The notes: generated from the letters alone by a model not told the origin. Counted from the stretch's first letter, positions 44,824 to 52,806 are shown. The stretch is 64,000 nt of DNA from Thermococcus siculi (GCF_002214505.1 NZ_CP015103.1:1612001-1676000), one strand, 5' to 3'. Numbers and translations: made by a program.

Positions 44824-45018
44824 TTACCTCCTCCTGTGCCTCGTGGTTCTCTGAACTTCGAGAACGTGGCCGATCCTCTTCTTTGCGTACCTCCTCCTCT
44901 TTCCGATCCTCTTCCGCTTCATCTCCTCTATCGTGCGGTTGGAAACGTGGAGAAGGTACAGCATGAAGCCGTAGGCACCGAAAATAATCGCTGCACCAAG
45001 GATTTGATCGGTGTTCAT
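44824..45018 (-). CDS. Small single-helix membrane protein
   Basis: A 64-residue protein: MNTDQILGAAIIFGAYGFML then YLLHVSNRTIEEMKRKRIGK and a strongly basic C-terminus. There is one N-terminal membrane helix with a basic cytoplasmic tail. GGGGTGAGTCT precedes the ATG. It lies one base before the APC-Usp permease gene and is almost certainly cotranslated; it may be an accessory subunit. No family is recognised. Confidence 0.65.
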   Translation of the reverse strand: MNTDQILGAAIIFGAYGFMLYLLHVSNRTIEEMKRKRIGKRRRYAKKRIGHVLEVQRTTRHRRR

Positions 45019-45052
45019 AGACTCACCCCAACGGACAAAATATTGCACCCGA

Positions 45053-45072
45053 GCACTAAAAAAATTTGGGGG
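45053..45072 (-). terminator. T-rich terminator after pyk
   Basis: Immediately after the pyk stop the minus strand reads CCCCCAAATTTTTTTAGTGC. A T run of seven is a typical archaeal intrinsic terminator. Confidence 0.5.
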
Positions 45073-46509
45073 TCAGACGGTGAATATCCTTATCGTGTTG
45101 GTGCCGACGGTCTTGCCTATGGGCGTCCCCTTGGTTAGGAGGACGGTGTCGTTCTCCTTAACCAGGCCAAGCCCCCTGATGGTCCTCAGTATCTCCTCCT
45201 CGCTCGTCTCCTCGATGACGAAGGGATAGACCCCGTAGGAGAACATCAGGGTGTTGCCGACCCATTCGTCAGTTACGAAGGCCAGAACCCACTGCTTGGG
45301 CTTGAAACGGGAGATGAGCCTCGCGGTTTCACCGGTTCTCGTGGGGGTGAGGATGTACCTGATGTCGAGAGAGTTCAGGGCCTCGATTATGCTCCTGGCC
45401 ACGGCGTCCTTTATTGTGCCCTTCCTCTGCACCCTGCCCTTCCACTCGCTCATCTTCAGCTCGACTATTCTGGCGGACCACCGGGAGTCGCGGTAGGACT
45501 CCGTCGTTCTGGCTATGCGGGCCATCATTCTCACGGCCTCAACGGGGTGTTTGCCGACGGCGGTCTCCTCCGAGAGCATCACGGCATCAGTCCCGTCGAG
45601 GATGGCGTTGGCCACGTCGGTGACCTCAGCCCTGGTCGGCAGCTTCTCCTCAGTCATGCTCTCCAGCATCTGGGTGGCGGTTATGACGGGCTTCCCAACG
45701 CAGTTGGCCTTGTGGATGAGCTTTTTCTGGAGGATCGGGAGCTTTTCTATCGGCATCTCAACGCCGAGGTCGCCGCGGGCTATCATTATTCCGTCGGCCG
45801 CGTGGAGTATCTCGTCGAAGTTCTTAACCGCATCGGGGCGCTCTATCTTGGCCACTATGAAAATTCTGGCGTCCCTATCCTCCACGAAGCGCCTGACCTT
45901 AAGCACGTCGTAGGCCGAGCCGACGAAGCTTATTCCAACCGCGTCTATGCCGTGCTCAATGGCGAACTCTATGAACCTCAGATCCCTGTCAGTGACGGCG
46001 TCTATGGCAACACGCGCCTTCGGGACGTTTATTCCCTTGTGGGAGAAGAGCGTTCCACCGGCGAGAACCTTGCAGACCACGTCGGTATCCCTGACCTCCT
46101 CAACCCTGAGCGCTATGAACCCATCGCTGAGGTATATGACATCGCCCTTGGAGACCATCCTGGGAAAGTCCTTGAACTGAACCGGTATGACTCCCTCGTT
46201 GCCCACAACGTCCCTCGTCGTCAGCGTCACCGTCTGCCAGCGGCGGAGCGTCACGGAGCCATTGGCTATCTCACCGACGCGGATTTTAACGCCGGGGAGG
46301 TCCCCCAGGATTGCCACCGGCCGGTTCAGCCTCTCGGAGACTCTCCTGACAAGCTCGACGGTTCTGGCGTGCTGTTCGAGGTCTCCGTGGGCGAAGTTTA
46401 TGCGCGCGACGCTCATTCCCGCCTTTACCATGGCCTCTATGGTCTTCCTCTTGAGGGATGAGGGGCCTATCGTGGCTATGATCTTGGTTCTGTGAGATGG
46501 AAGCCGCAT
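45073..46509 (-). CDS. pyk: Pyruvate kinase
   Basis: A 478-residue enzyme of normal length making pyruvate and ATP from phosphoenolpyruvate and ADP. Motifs: TKIIATIGPSSLK, AGMSVARINFAHG, ILGDLPGVKIRVG, substrate site IVAKIERPDAVKNF, metal Glu/Asp in IMIARGDLGVEMP, and NANCVGKP-type IHKANCVGKPVITATQML, then PTRAEVTDVANAILDGTDAVMLSEETA. The B domain is short. It is divergent from peroxiredoxin. A TATA-like AAAGGTTATTAGG lies about 35 bases before the ATG. Confidence 0.96.
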   Translation of the reverse strand: MRLPSHRTKIIATIGPSSLKRKTIEAMVKAGMSVARINFAHGDLEQHARTVELVRRVSERLNRPVAILGDLPGVKIRVGEIANGSVTLRRWQTVTLTTRDVVGNEGVIPVQFKDFPRMVSKGDVIYLSDGFIALRVEEVRDTDVVCKVLAGGTLFSHKGINVPKARVAIDAVTDRDLRFIEFAIEHGIDAVGISFVGSAYDVLKVRRFVEDRDARIFIVAKIERPDAVKNFDEILHAADGIMIARGDLGVEMPIEKLPILQKKLIHKANCVGKPVITATQMLESMTEEKLPTRAEVTDVANAILDGTDAVMLSEETAVGKHPVEAVRMMARIARTTESYRDSRWSARIVELKMSEWKGRVQRKGTIKDAVARSIIEALNSLDIRYILTPTRTGETARLISRFKPKQWVLAFVTDEWVGNTLMFSYGVYPFVIEETSEEEILRTIRGLGLVKENDTVLLTKGTPIGKTVGTNTIRIFTV

Positions 46510-46569
46510 AACCTTTCACCTTGTCCCCATTCGGGACGGTTCCTAATAACCTTTGCCAAAAGGCTTAAG

Positions 46570-46587
46570 AATTAGGACGCCCTAATT
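46570..46587 (+). promoter_or_regulatory. Inverted repeat, possible operator of peroxiredoxin
   Basis: AATTAGG-ACGC-CCTAATT, a perfect 7-base inverted repeat with a four-base spacer, lying just after the TATA-like AAAAGGCTTAAGAAT and about 15 bases before the peroxiredoxin ATG. Such placement overlaps the predicted transcription start, fitting repressor binding. No matching regulator is known from the window. Confidence 0.5.
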
Positions 46588-46602
46588 AACTTCGGTGGTC
46601 TC

Positions 46603-47067
46603 ATGGGCGTGCTGGACGTTAAGGTGTTCGATGAGGAAGGGAAGGAGACCGTTTTGAAGGACATCCTGGAAGGAAAATGGACGGTTCTCTACGTCTATCC
46701 CAAGGACAACACCCCCGGCTGCACGACCGAGGCGAAGGAATTCACCGAACTTCTCCCGGAGTTCGAGAAGCTCGGCTTTCAGGTGATAGGCGTCTCCAAG
46801 GACTCGGTGAAGAGCCATCAGAGGTTCAAGGAGAAGCACGGGCTTAAAGTCAAGCTCCTCAGCGACCCGAACGCCGAACTCATAAAGGCCCTCGGCGCGT
46901 GGGGCAAGAAGAAGAGGTATGGAAAGGAGTACGAGGGGGTCATAAGGAGCACCTTCATCTTCAACCCCGAAGGGGGGATCGTCTGGAAGAAGCTCAACGT
47001 CCGGGCGAAGGGCCACGCGGCGAAGGTTCTCGAGGAGGCCAGAAAGCTCGTGGGAGCGGGAGAATGA
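46603..47067 (+). CDS. Peroxiredoxin (Bcp/PrxQ type, 1-Cys)
   Basis: A 154-residue thioredoxin-fold enzyme reducing peroxides. The peroxidatic Cys is in KDNTPGCTTEAKEFTELL. Typical Bcp has a resolving Cys five residues on; here it is Ala (CTTEA), so another thiol is needed. Other markers are VIGVSKDSVKSHQRF, LLSDPNAELIKALGAWG and STFIFNPEGGIVWK. The ATG follows GGTGGTCTC. A small gene overlaps its stop (ATGA). The upstream inverted repeat suggests regulation, possibly redox. Confidence 0.9.
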   Translation: MGVLDVKVFDEEGKETVLKDILEGKWTVLYVYPKDNTPGCTTEAKEFTELLPEFEKLGFQVIGVSKDSVKSHQRFKEKHGLKVKLLSDPNAELIKALGAWGKKKRYGKEYEGVIRSTFIFNPEGGIVWKKLNVRAKGHAAKVLEEARKLVGAGE

Positions 47068-47264
47068 GGAGGGAGCTTCTAACAGCAGTACCCCCCGAGG
47101 AGATACGGGAGATAGCCGGGAAGGCCAAGGCTGAAGTCAGCCTGAACTTTGAAGACGCCGAGCCGTTCCACGGCATGCCCCGTTACAGGGTGACCATCGA
47201 GGGACCGGATGACGAGGTCGAGAGGTTCATGGAGAGGCTCAGGCTCGCCAGGGCCGGCGGTTAG
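47064..47264 (+). CDS. Small conserved hypothetical protein
   Basis: A 66-residue protein starting MRRELLTAVPPEEIREIAGK. The ATG overlaps the peroxiredoxin stop. There is an alpha/beta pattern (AEVSLNFEDAEPFHGMPRYR, VTIEGPDDEVERFMERLRLA) compatible with a small ferredoxin-like fold. No catalytic residues or metal ligands are obvious. It could serve the peroxiredoxin. It is convergent with the radical SAM gene, overlapping by four bases. Confidence 0.6.
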   Translation: MRRELLTAVPPEEIREIAGKAKAEVSLNFEDAEPFHGMPRYRVTIEGPDDEVERFMERLRLARAGG

Positions 47265-48304
47265 CCGACGAGGGCGTTTCTAAACCCCAGTTCCTCCACC
47301 ATCTCCAGTGCCCTCTCCATTTCCTCCTTGCTAGGCCTCCTGTCGATTTCGGGGTATTCATCTGCCCTGTACTCCGGCCGGTACTGGAACATGACGTTCA
47401 CCCTTACGTCCTTTCCGAGGTTCTTGGCTATCCACCCAAGGACCGGCCGCGTGCAGCAGTCGAGGTGGCCCGGCACTACCAGGTGTCTTATGAGAAAATC
47501 CGCCCTGAAGTGCTCTTTGGCCAGCAGGAAGTTCCTCGTCACGACCTCCCAGTAACGGGGGGCCTTGGAGTACCTTCCGGCACACTCATCGTTGCCCCAC
47601 TTGAAGTCGCCGAGGTAGACGTCGACGACCCCGTCGAGCAACCTCATGGCATCTTCGCTCATGTACATGTTGGAGTTCCAGACGACCGGGATTGGGGCCT
47701 TTACATGCCTCAGCGTTTCGAGAACGAACGGAAGGTTGGGCGTCGGCTCCCCTCCGACGAAGTTCACGTTCCTGGCTCCCCTCTTGAACGCCTCCTCTAT
47801 TTTCATGGCCATGAACTCGGGGACGTGCTCAATCCCGACGCGGTACTGGCTGATGTCGCAGTTCTGGCAGAAGACGCACCTGAAGTTGCAGCTGGAGAAG
47901 AAGACCGTATAGGAGGGCACCAGCTCTGGTTCCTCCCCGTAGTGGAGGAAGTCACTCGCAACGAGGCTTTCCTTCACGCGACAGTAGCCGATGGTTTCCT
48001 TCCTGTTCACGCGACACTTCACCTCGCACAGGGTGCAGGACTCGAGTATTCTGTCCGCTATAACCGCTTTGAGGTCGAGGAGGCTCCTTTCGGGCTTTTC
48101 CTCCAGGTCGTTCTCCCTCAGCCTCTCCATGCCCTCCCCGTGAAGCTCCCAGAGTTCGTCGAGGGTCTCGTTTCCGCGGAAGCTCATTCCCACCCTCCGG
48201 GCGAGAAAGAAGTTGGGTTCTCCCTCTCCCCTCAGAACCGAGAAGTAGTGGGGCATCGCCCTCGAGGCGCCATCATCAGAGCCGCGGGCCGGTCCGAACC
48301 ACAT
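47261..48304 (-). CDS. Radical SAM protein (PflA/AmmeMemoRadiSam-like)
   Basis: A 347-residue protein. The N-terminal Cys-rich part (LESCTLCEVKCRVNRKETIG, YCRVKES) precedes the radical SAM cluster CNFRCVFCQNC (CxxxCxxC). Further markers are VNFVGGEPTPNLPFVLETL (GGEP), NSNMYMSEDAM, and VVDVYLGDFKWGND. It is related to pyruvate formate-lyase activases; the target is unknown. The start is not certain: ATG 48304 or the internal ATG giving MPHYFSVLRGEGEPN at 48256, which looks like the family N-terminus. Confidence 0.85.
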   Translation of the reverse strand: MWFGPARGSDDGASRAMPHYFSVLRGEGEPNFFLARRVGMSFRGNETLDELWELHGEGMERLRENDLEEKPERSLLDLKAVIADRILESCTLCEVKCRVNRKETIGYCRVKESLVASDFLHYGEEPELVPSYTVFFSSCNFRCVFCQNCDISQYRVGIEHVPEFMAMKIEEAFKRGARNVNFVGGEPTPNLPFVLETLRHVKAPIPVVWNSNMYMSEDAMRLLDGVVDVYLGDFKWGNDECAGRYSKAPRYWEVVTRNFLLAKEHFRADFLIRHLVVPGHLDCCTRPVLGWIAKNLGKDVRVNVMFQYRPEYRADEYPEIDRRPSKEEMERALEMVEELGFRNALVG

Positions 48305-48327
48305 CGAAGCTGGTAGACCTCAGAACC

Positions 48328-49038
48328 CTAAAACTTTTTCCCGCCCTCACCGTGACCGAGGCTGAGTTCCGACCACTCGACGGCCCGCTTGAGGTTTATG
48401 AAGCAGGAGTCGCAGTAGCCGGGGAAGCGGGAGTCCCAGTCCTCCATGCTCGAGGGGGAGTTCATGACGCAGTCGTTCCGGCAGTGCTCGAGGCCGAAGC
48501 CGTGACCTATCTCGTGGAGGACGCCCTTGAGAACCCTGTCCTTGAAGAGCGTAAGCCTCTCCCTCACGAGCCTCTTCGTATCTTCGTCCGGAGTCCTCTT
48601 CAGGAGTTCACCGAGGCCCTCAGGCTCGAAGGGCTTCATCGAGAGCACCATTATCCTCAGGCCGAGCCTCGTCTCGTGGATGCCCAGAAACCTCTCGTAG
48701 AAGTCGAAGTAAGGATTCCTCGAAACGAGCGGGAATGTGGTGAGGGCGAATATCTTGTTCATCTTCAGTTCGGGGTTTTTCTCTATCTCGCGCAGGAGTC
48801 TGGCGTGGAGAACATCCACCAGGGCCTCGAGGGGATAAACGCGGATCTTTCCCTCGGGCGTTGTGAGGTTTATCAAATACCCCGGCTCCAGCTTGAGCTT
48901 GCCGATGTAGAGGAACCTCAGGGGTATGTCGCTCTCGTGGAAGAAGCGGTTGGCCTCGTCGAAGACCGTGAAAACGACCTCGTCTATTACCTCCCTCTCC
49001 ATGAAGTTGCCGACGTAGGTGAAGGCTATGAACTCCAT
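48328..49038 (-). CDS. amzA: Archaemetzincin (M54 zinc protease)
   Basis: A 236-residue zinc peptidase. The active site is VLHEIGHGFGLEHCRNDCVM: HExxHxxGxxH with the archaemetzincin Cys, followed by Met, and then PSSMEDWDSRFPGYCDSCFIN, which supplies the second zinc site. The start at 49038 (MEFIAFTYVGNFMER) was chosen because the residues upstream are unlike the family. The gene stands alone, with its promoter divergent from the riboswitch operon. Confidence 0.92.
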   Translation of the reverse strand: MEFIAFTYVGNFMEREVIDEVVFTVFDEANRFFHESDIPLRFLYIGKLKLEPGYLINLTTPEGKIRVYPLEALVDVLHARLLREIEKNPELKMNKIFALTTFPLVSRNPYFDFYERFLGIHETRLGLRIMVLSMKPFEPEGLGELLKRTPDEDTKRLVRERLTLFKDRVLKGVLHEIGHGFGLEHCRNDCVMNSPSSMEDWDSRFPGYCDSCFINLKRAVEWSELSLGHGEGGKKF

Positions 49039-49123
49039 GATTACACCACAGTTGAAGGGCCGCTTCAAACTTATTAAGTTTTTAGGTGATTCCGTAATGT
49101 CCCTTAGAGACTTGAACCGCAAA

Positions 49124-49134
49124 CGTTTTTAAGT
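49124..49134 (+). promoter_or_regulatory. TATA box of the riboswitch operon
   Basis: AAACGTTTTTAAGTG on the plus strand. At the usual spacing of about 25 bases, transcription starts near 49152-49155, which coincides with the first bases of the riboswitch aptamer. Confidence 0.6.
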
Positions 49135-49152
49135 GCCGTTCGGAGGTTTTTC

Positions 49153-49210
49153 GGGCGATGGCGTCCGCCCGGGCTTCGAGCCGAACCGCCCTCACGGGCT
49201 GATGACGCCT
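49153..49210 (+). ncRNA. Fluoride riboswitch (crcB motif) with extra hairpin
   Basis: The order GGGCGATG - GCGTC - CGCCC - inserted hairpin GGGCTTCGAGCC - GAACCGCCC - TCAC - GGGCTGATG - ACGCC matches the fluoride aptamer. GGGCG pairs with CGCCC, GCC with GGC in ACCGCCC..GGGCTGATG, and GCGTC with GACGC. It resembles the Thermotoga petrophila aptamer in the ATG, CGCC/CTGCC and GGGCTGATG elements. It begins at the predicted transcription start. It is followed at 49214-49234 by CTACTCC-aaa-GGAGG..GTAG, which can hide the ribosome binding site of the gene at 49236. Confidence 0.8.
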
Positions 49211-49213
49211 GTT

Positions 49214-49234
49214 CTACTCCAAAGGAGGCGGTAG
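49214..49234 (+). promoter_or_regulatory. Ribosome-binding-site hairpin downstream of the aptamer
   Basis: CTACTCC pairs with GGAG..GTAG across AAA, sequestering the GGAGG ribosome binding site of the next gene. This suggests translational control. The pairing is visible; the switching mechanism is inferred. Confidence 0.5.
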
Positions 49235-49235
49235 A

Positions 49236-50102
49236 ATGGGCTCGAAGCTTGCTGAGCTTGGACGTTATGTTAACGTGAACGGGGTTATGGACTACATAGA
49301 GAAGAGGCGCCACGATGACGGCGGCTACTGCTTCGTGAGCGTTCTGAACGACACCAACGTGAACGACACATACTACGCGGTTAAAATCCACGACCTTCTG
49401 GGCATGGAAGTTCCGGAAAAGGAGAAGACGGTAGAGTTCCTGGAGAAGGCAATACAGCCCCAGACGGCCGTTGTGGCGATAGCGATGGCCCTCGAAGGGC
49501 TGGCGATTCTGGGGGCTAAAGACGTCGCCATGGAGCATCTAGATATAGTTTTCACCAAGTACAACCCGCTCGAAGGAAAGTTCGCCGTCGGCCTCGGCGG
49601 CAGCGAGGAGTTCGGAACGGCCACGCCCCTGGAGGCAACCTACTGGGTTGTCAAGGCGTTTAAGGCGATTGGATACAAGTTCTCCGAAGAGGAAAAGGAC
49701 GCAATAAGAGGGTTCGTGATGAAGTTCAGGAATGGCAATGGCTACGGGGTAAAGCAGCCGACCAGCACGATGACGTACCAGGCGCTCTTCACGCTCCGCG
49801 CCCTCGGTTACAAACCGCCCAAGAGCCCCCACTTCAGGAACTGCGAGCTTTGCGGTGACTGGGGCGGCTTTACGGAGGTTCCCTATAGCCTTCCGCCCTA
49901 TCTGGAGCCTACCTTCTACGCCACGAGGGGGCTTGAACTCCAGGGAGAAACTCCAACCTGCCCGAGGAGGCACGTCTGGTTCATCCGCCAGCTCCAGAAC
50001 TCCAACGGCGGCTTCAGGCGCTCTTTGGAGCTCGGCATCTCCAACTTCCAGAACACCTATAGGGCGCTGGCGGTAGTGGACTCGATGATTAAGTACCTCT
50101 AG
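49236..50102 (+). CDS. Alpha/alpha-toroid protein (prenyltransferase/terpene cyclase-like), unknown role
   Basis: A 288-residue protein of repeated helical units (MDYIEKRRHDDGGYCFVS, ATYWVVKAFKAIGYKFSEEE, TYQALFTLRALGYKPPKS, RQLQNSNGGFRRSLELGISNFQNTYRA over strands). The pattern resembles prenyltransferase beta subunits and terpene cyclases, with DDGGYCF and NSNGGF as the repeat GG motifs, plus a CELCGDWGGF and CPRRH that may hold zinc. There is no DCTAE or DxDD, so cyclase activity is not supported. It is the first gene of a four-gene operon under a fluoride riboswitch. Confidence 0.7.
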   Translation: MGSKLAELGRYVNVNGVMDYIEKRRHDDGGYCFVSVLNDTNVNDTYYAVKIHDLLGMEVPEKEKTVEFLEKAIQPQTAVVAIAMALEGLAILGAKDVAMEHLDIVFTKYNPLEGKFAVGLGGSEEFGTATPLEATYWVVKAFKAIGYKFSEEEKDAIRGFVMKFRNGNGYGVKQPTSTMTYQALFTLRALGYKPPKSPHFRNCELCGDWGGFTEVPYSLPPYLEPTFYATRGLELQGETPTCPRRHVWFIRQLQNSNGGFRRSLELGISNFQNTYRALAVVDSMIKYL

Positions 50103-50812
50103 TGGTCCCTATGGATCTGGTGGGCATATACATCAGGGAGGCCTTCGAGGGGGAGGGCTGTCCAGTCTGCAGAACCCTTCAGAGGTTCGAGGAGGAAGAG
50201 ATAGGGACGATACTCTACGAGCACGTCAACGATCCGGCCGTCAGGGAGCAATTCAAGGCCAGCCTCGGCCTCTGCCCCTACCACGCCTGGAGGCTCTTTG
50301 AAGTAGCCTCCTCCAATCCCCTCTACGGCGGTCTGGGGGTTGCGATAATCTACGAGCACATGCTGAGGGCCTACCTGGAGTCCTTCGATGGAGGCATAGT
50401 CGAGGGAAAATGCCACCTCTGCTTCCTCGTTGAGGAGAAGGAAAGGCTGACCGTTACAGCGATCGCGGAGAGGATGGATGAACTCTTACCGGTCTACAGG
50501 GATTCCAAGGCAGTTTTATGCAAGAGGCACTACGAACTCCTGCTCGGGGAGCTGGAGAAAAGGAATCCCGCGTTCGTTGAACAGTTGAAGGAAATCCAGA
50601 GGGAAAAGCTGGAAAACCTGAGGAAGCTCCTGGAGGGGTTCATCGAGAACTCGGACTACCGCTCCGAGAGGGGACCCAGCGTGGAGGAAAGCAGGGCAAT
50701 AAGGCGCTCGATAGAGGCACTTAAAGGTCTACCCCTGGGGATTAACATCACGAACTTCGGCGCAGAGGCAAAGGGAAGAAGGAAGGGGATAAGGTTTGGC
50801 TGGAAAGTTTGA
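50102..50812 (+). CDS. Cys/His zinc-binding protein (DUF6062-like)
   Basis: About 234-237 residues. Two zinc-type repeats are visible: EGCPVCRTLQRFEEEEIG..LGLCPYHAWRL and GKCHLCFLVEEKERL..AVLCKRHYELL (CxxC then CxxxH twice). The rest is helical and ends in a basic tail (GAEAKGRRKGIRFGWKV). The start is ambiguous: GTG 50102, overlapping the previous TAG stop, or ATG 50111 (MDLVGIYIREAFEGEG). Function is unknown. It is translated within the same operon. Confidence 0.7.
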   Translation: MVPMDLVGIYIREAFEGEGCPVCRTLQRFEEEEIGTILYEHVNDPAVREQFKASLGLCPYHAWRLFEVASSNPLYGGLGVAIIYEHMLRAYLESFDGGIVEGKCHLCFLVEEKERLTVTAIAERMDELLPVYRDSKAVLCKRHYELLLGELEKRNPAFVEQLKEIQREKLENLRKLLEGFIENSDYRSERGPSVEESRAIRRSIEALKGLPLGINITNFGAEAKGRRKGIRFGWKV

Positions 50813-51116
50813 ACTCAGGGTTTCTCCGGAGGAGCTTGGAAGGCTCAGGCGGGAACGGGGAAAGCTTGGGGAGAGGATTGAGAAGCTCGAGCTGCTCGAA
50901 GAAACGCTCAGGGTTCTCAGGTACCGCTACCTCACCGAGAGGGTGGAGGAGCTTGAGCACAGGCTGAGGGAGATGGAGGAGCACTACCGCTCCCTGGTGG
51001 AGTTCGAGAAGACCGCCGAGGAGGACAAGAGGTGGCTGATGAAGGTGAGGGAGGAGATAAACAGGGAGAACCACGAACTCGAGGGGAAGGTGAGGGAGCT
51101 TGAAGGTAATCGTTAG
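50796..51116 (+). CDS. Coiled-coil protein
   Basis: A 106-residue protein almost wholly heptad coiled coil (RRERGKLGERIEKLELLEET, RVEELEHRLREMEEHYRSLV), starting at TTG 50796 inside the end of the preceding gene (17-base overlap). There is no enzymatic motif. It may be a structural partner for the operon proteins. Confidence 0.6.
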   Translation: MAGKFELRVSPEELGRLRRERGKLGERIEKLELLEETLRVLRYRYLTERVEELEHRLREMEEHYRSLVEFEKTAEEDKRWLMKVREEINRENHELEGKVRELEGNR

Positions 51117-51552
51117 CTCCGGGAAGAGGTTGGAGCGGAAGGTAACCCTCGATATTCCCGACGAACTGTTTTCGAGGATTGAGGAACTGGCGGAGAAGTA
51201 CGGCTTCAGAACGGAGGAGGCCCTCAAGATACTCCTCACGGGCGATTTTTTAGAGGACACTGAGGGGATAAGCGACGAGAAGCTGGAAGAGCTGGAAAAA
51301 GAGATGGAAAGGCTGGAAGGGAGGCTCTACGAGCTGGAGGGGAAGTGGTCTCCCCTCAAGTTCAGAACCTACTACCTGGCAATGGACAACCAGAACCTCT
51401 CCATACAGCTCTCGGCCATGATTGCCCAGAACAAGCGGCTAAGGGAGAGGCTGGGGCTTCCGGAAAGAGACTACGAAAGGGTTATCAAAAAGATCCACTA
51501 CTACCTCAACTTCTCAAAGCCCGGTGACTCATCCGAGGAGCCTTCTCCTTAG
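51100..51552 (+). CDS. Ribbon-helix-helix-like protein with coiled-coil domain
   Basis: A 150-residue protein from TTG 51100, overlapping the coiled-coil gene by 17 bases. The N-terminal VTLDIPDELFSRIEELAEKY, GFRTEEALKILLTG has the strand-helix-helix pattern of RHH DNA-binding domains. A long coiled coil follows (EEMERLEGRLYELEGK) and then FRTYYLAMDNQNLSIQLSAMIAQN. It may act as the operon's transcription factor or scaffold. Its 3' end overlaps the convergent antiporter by 24 bases. Confidence 0.6.
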   Translation: MKVIVSSGKRLERKVTLDIPDELFSRIEELAEKYGFRTEEALKILLTGDFLEDTEGISDEKLEELEKEMERLEGRLYELEGKWSPLKFRTYYLAMDNQNLSIQLSAMIAQNKRLRERLGLPERDYERVIKKIHYYLNFSKPGDSSEEPSP

Positions 51553-52806
51553 AACCGAGACCCACGCGGATTCAAGGAGCATCGAGAGGAGAACCGTCAT
51601 CAGCCCGGCGTTCAGTATCAGCTCGCCCCATACGATAAGCTCGGGTATCTCGTAAACCCTGCCGAGGACGACGGGAAGTATCGCCATGCTCGCGGCGACC
51701 GCCCCCTTTGGCCCCTCCAGCGATATGAAGAGAAACCTCCTGAATCCCGTGAAGGGAAGGATGACAATGGATGAGAGCGGTCTGGCCACGAATATCACGA
51801 ACAGGGCAACCAGGATCGATGTGAGAAGGGTTTCCCACTTGAGGCCCGCCAGTTCAAGTGATGCCCCGAGGAGGACGAATATAAAGATGATGGAGAAAGT
51901 CGAGAGGACGTCGTTGAACTCCACGTTTCTTCTAACCGCCTCGTCGACCTTGCCGCTCCCCCTCTTGAAGAAATCCCTGTGGTTCCCCAGAACCAGCCCT
52001 ATTATCGTGACTGCGAGGAACCCCGAGGCCCCGACGAACTCTCCAGCTACGTAGCCGCCGAACGCCATCGCCAGGCCCAGTATCTGGGTGTAGGGACTCC
52101 TGTAGAGTCCCAGCCTCTCTATCGCGTGATATGCCAGCAGGGCAATCGCGGCACCAATCGCCGCTGAGACAAGTATCTGGTAGAGGAAGTACAAAATCGC
52201 GGCAGCGTAGAGGCGGGTGCCTTCAAGAACGGGTTCAATCGGGGACGATCCCACGATTTCAGGGATTACCAGGAAAAAGGCGACCATCGTGAGGATTATC
52301 GCGAGTGGGCCGTTGAATATCGCTTCCGTGATGATTATCGTCTCAACGTCCTTGGGAACCCTGTGCTCCTGAAAGAGGGGTATGAGCGTCGCGGGGTCAG
52401 TGCCCGAAACGACCGCCCCGAACAGAAAACCGATAGGCCAGGGCACTTTGAAGACCCACGAGAAAAACCATCCGGCGATTAGCGCCGTTCCCAGAAGTCC
52501 GATGGTGTCGAGGAGGGTTATCACAAGCTTGTGCCTCCTGAGAACGTCCAGCTTGAGGCTGAAGCCAGCGGCAAACAGAACTATGAAAAGCCCAAAGGCG
52601 CGGACGTAGTAGAACAGCAGCCTCGCGGTCTGGGGAAGGATCCAGCTCAGGACCGGACCAACGAGGATGCCCACTATGACCAGAAGGGGCGTGAAGGGAA
52701 ACTTCGTCTTTCTGCTGATAAGCATCGAGAGTATGCCGGAGAGGAGAACTATCAGCGAAGCAAGGGCAATCGTATCTATTCCGAACTCGAAGGTGGGCGG
52801 TGACAT
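51529..52806 (-). CDS. Cation/proton antiporter (CPA1, NhaP/KefB-like)
   Basis: A 425-residue membrane protein with about 12 helices starting MSPPTFEFGIDTIALASLIV. CPA markers are GSPTLLVIVGILVGPVLSW-like TPLLVIVGILVGP, and SGTDPATLIPLFQEHRVP (the TDPA/TDPxT ion motif), and FNGPLAIILTMVAFFLV. The helix with FVGASGFLAVTIIGLVLGNH matches the C-terminal set. There are no C-terminal RCK domains. The start at 52806 has no upstream ribosome binding site, suggesting a leaderless message. It lies between the riboswitch operon and crcB; antiporters are among known members of fluoride riboswitch regulons. Confidence 0.85.
   Translation of the reverse strand: MSPPTFEFGIDTIALASLIVLLSGILSMLISRKTKFPFTPLLVIVGILVGPVLSWILPQTARLLFYYVRAFGLFIVLFAAGFSLKLDVLRRHKLVITLLDTIGLLGTALIAGWFFSWVFKVPWPIGFLFGAVVSGTDPATLIPLFQEHRVPKDVETIIITEAIFNGPLAIILTMVAFFLVIPEIVGSSPIEPVLEGTRLYAAAILYFLYQILVSAAIGAAIALLAYHAIERLGLYRSPYTQILGLAMAFGGYVAGEFVGASGFLAVTIIGLVLGNHRDFFKRGSGKVDEAVRRNVEFNDVLSTFSIIFIFVLLGASLELAGLKWETLLTSILVALFVIFVARPLSSIVILPFTGFRRFLFISLEGPKGAVAASMAILPVVLGRVYEIPELIVWGELILNAGLMTVLLSMLLESAWVSVLRRRLLG

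Noticed and set aside
49236-50102. Functional terpene cyclase or prenyltransferase assignment
   Set aside because: The toroid pattern is present, but neither cyclase acidic motifs (DxDD, DCTAE) nor a complete prenyltransferase zinc site is seen.
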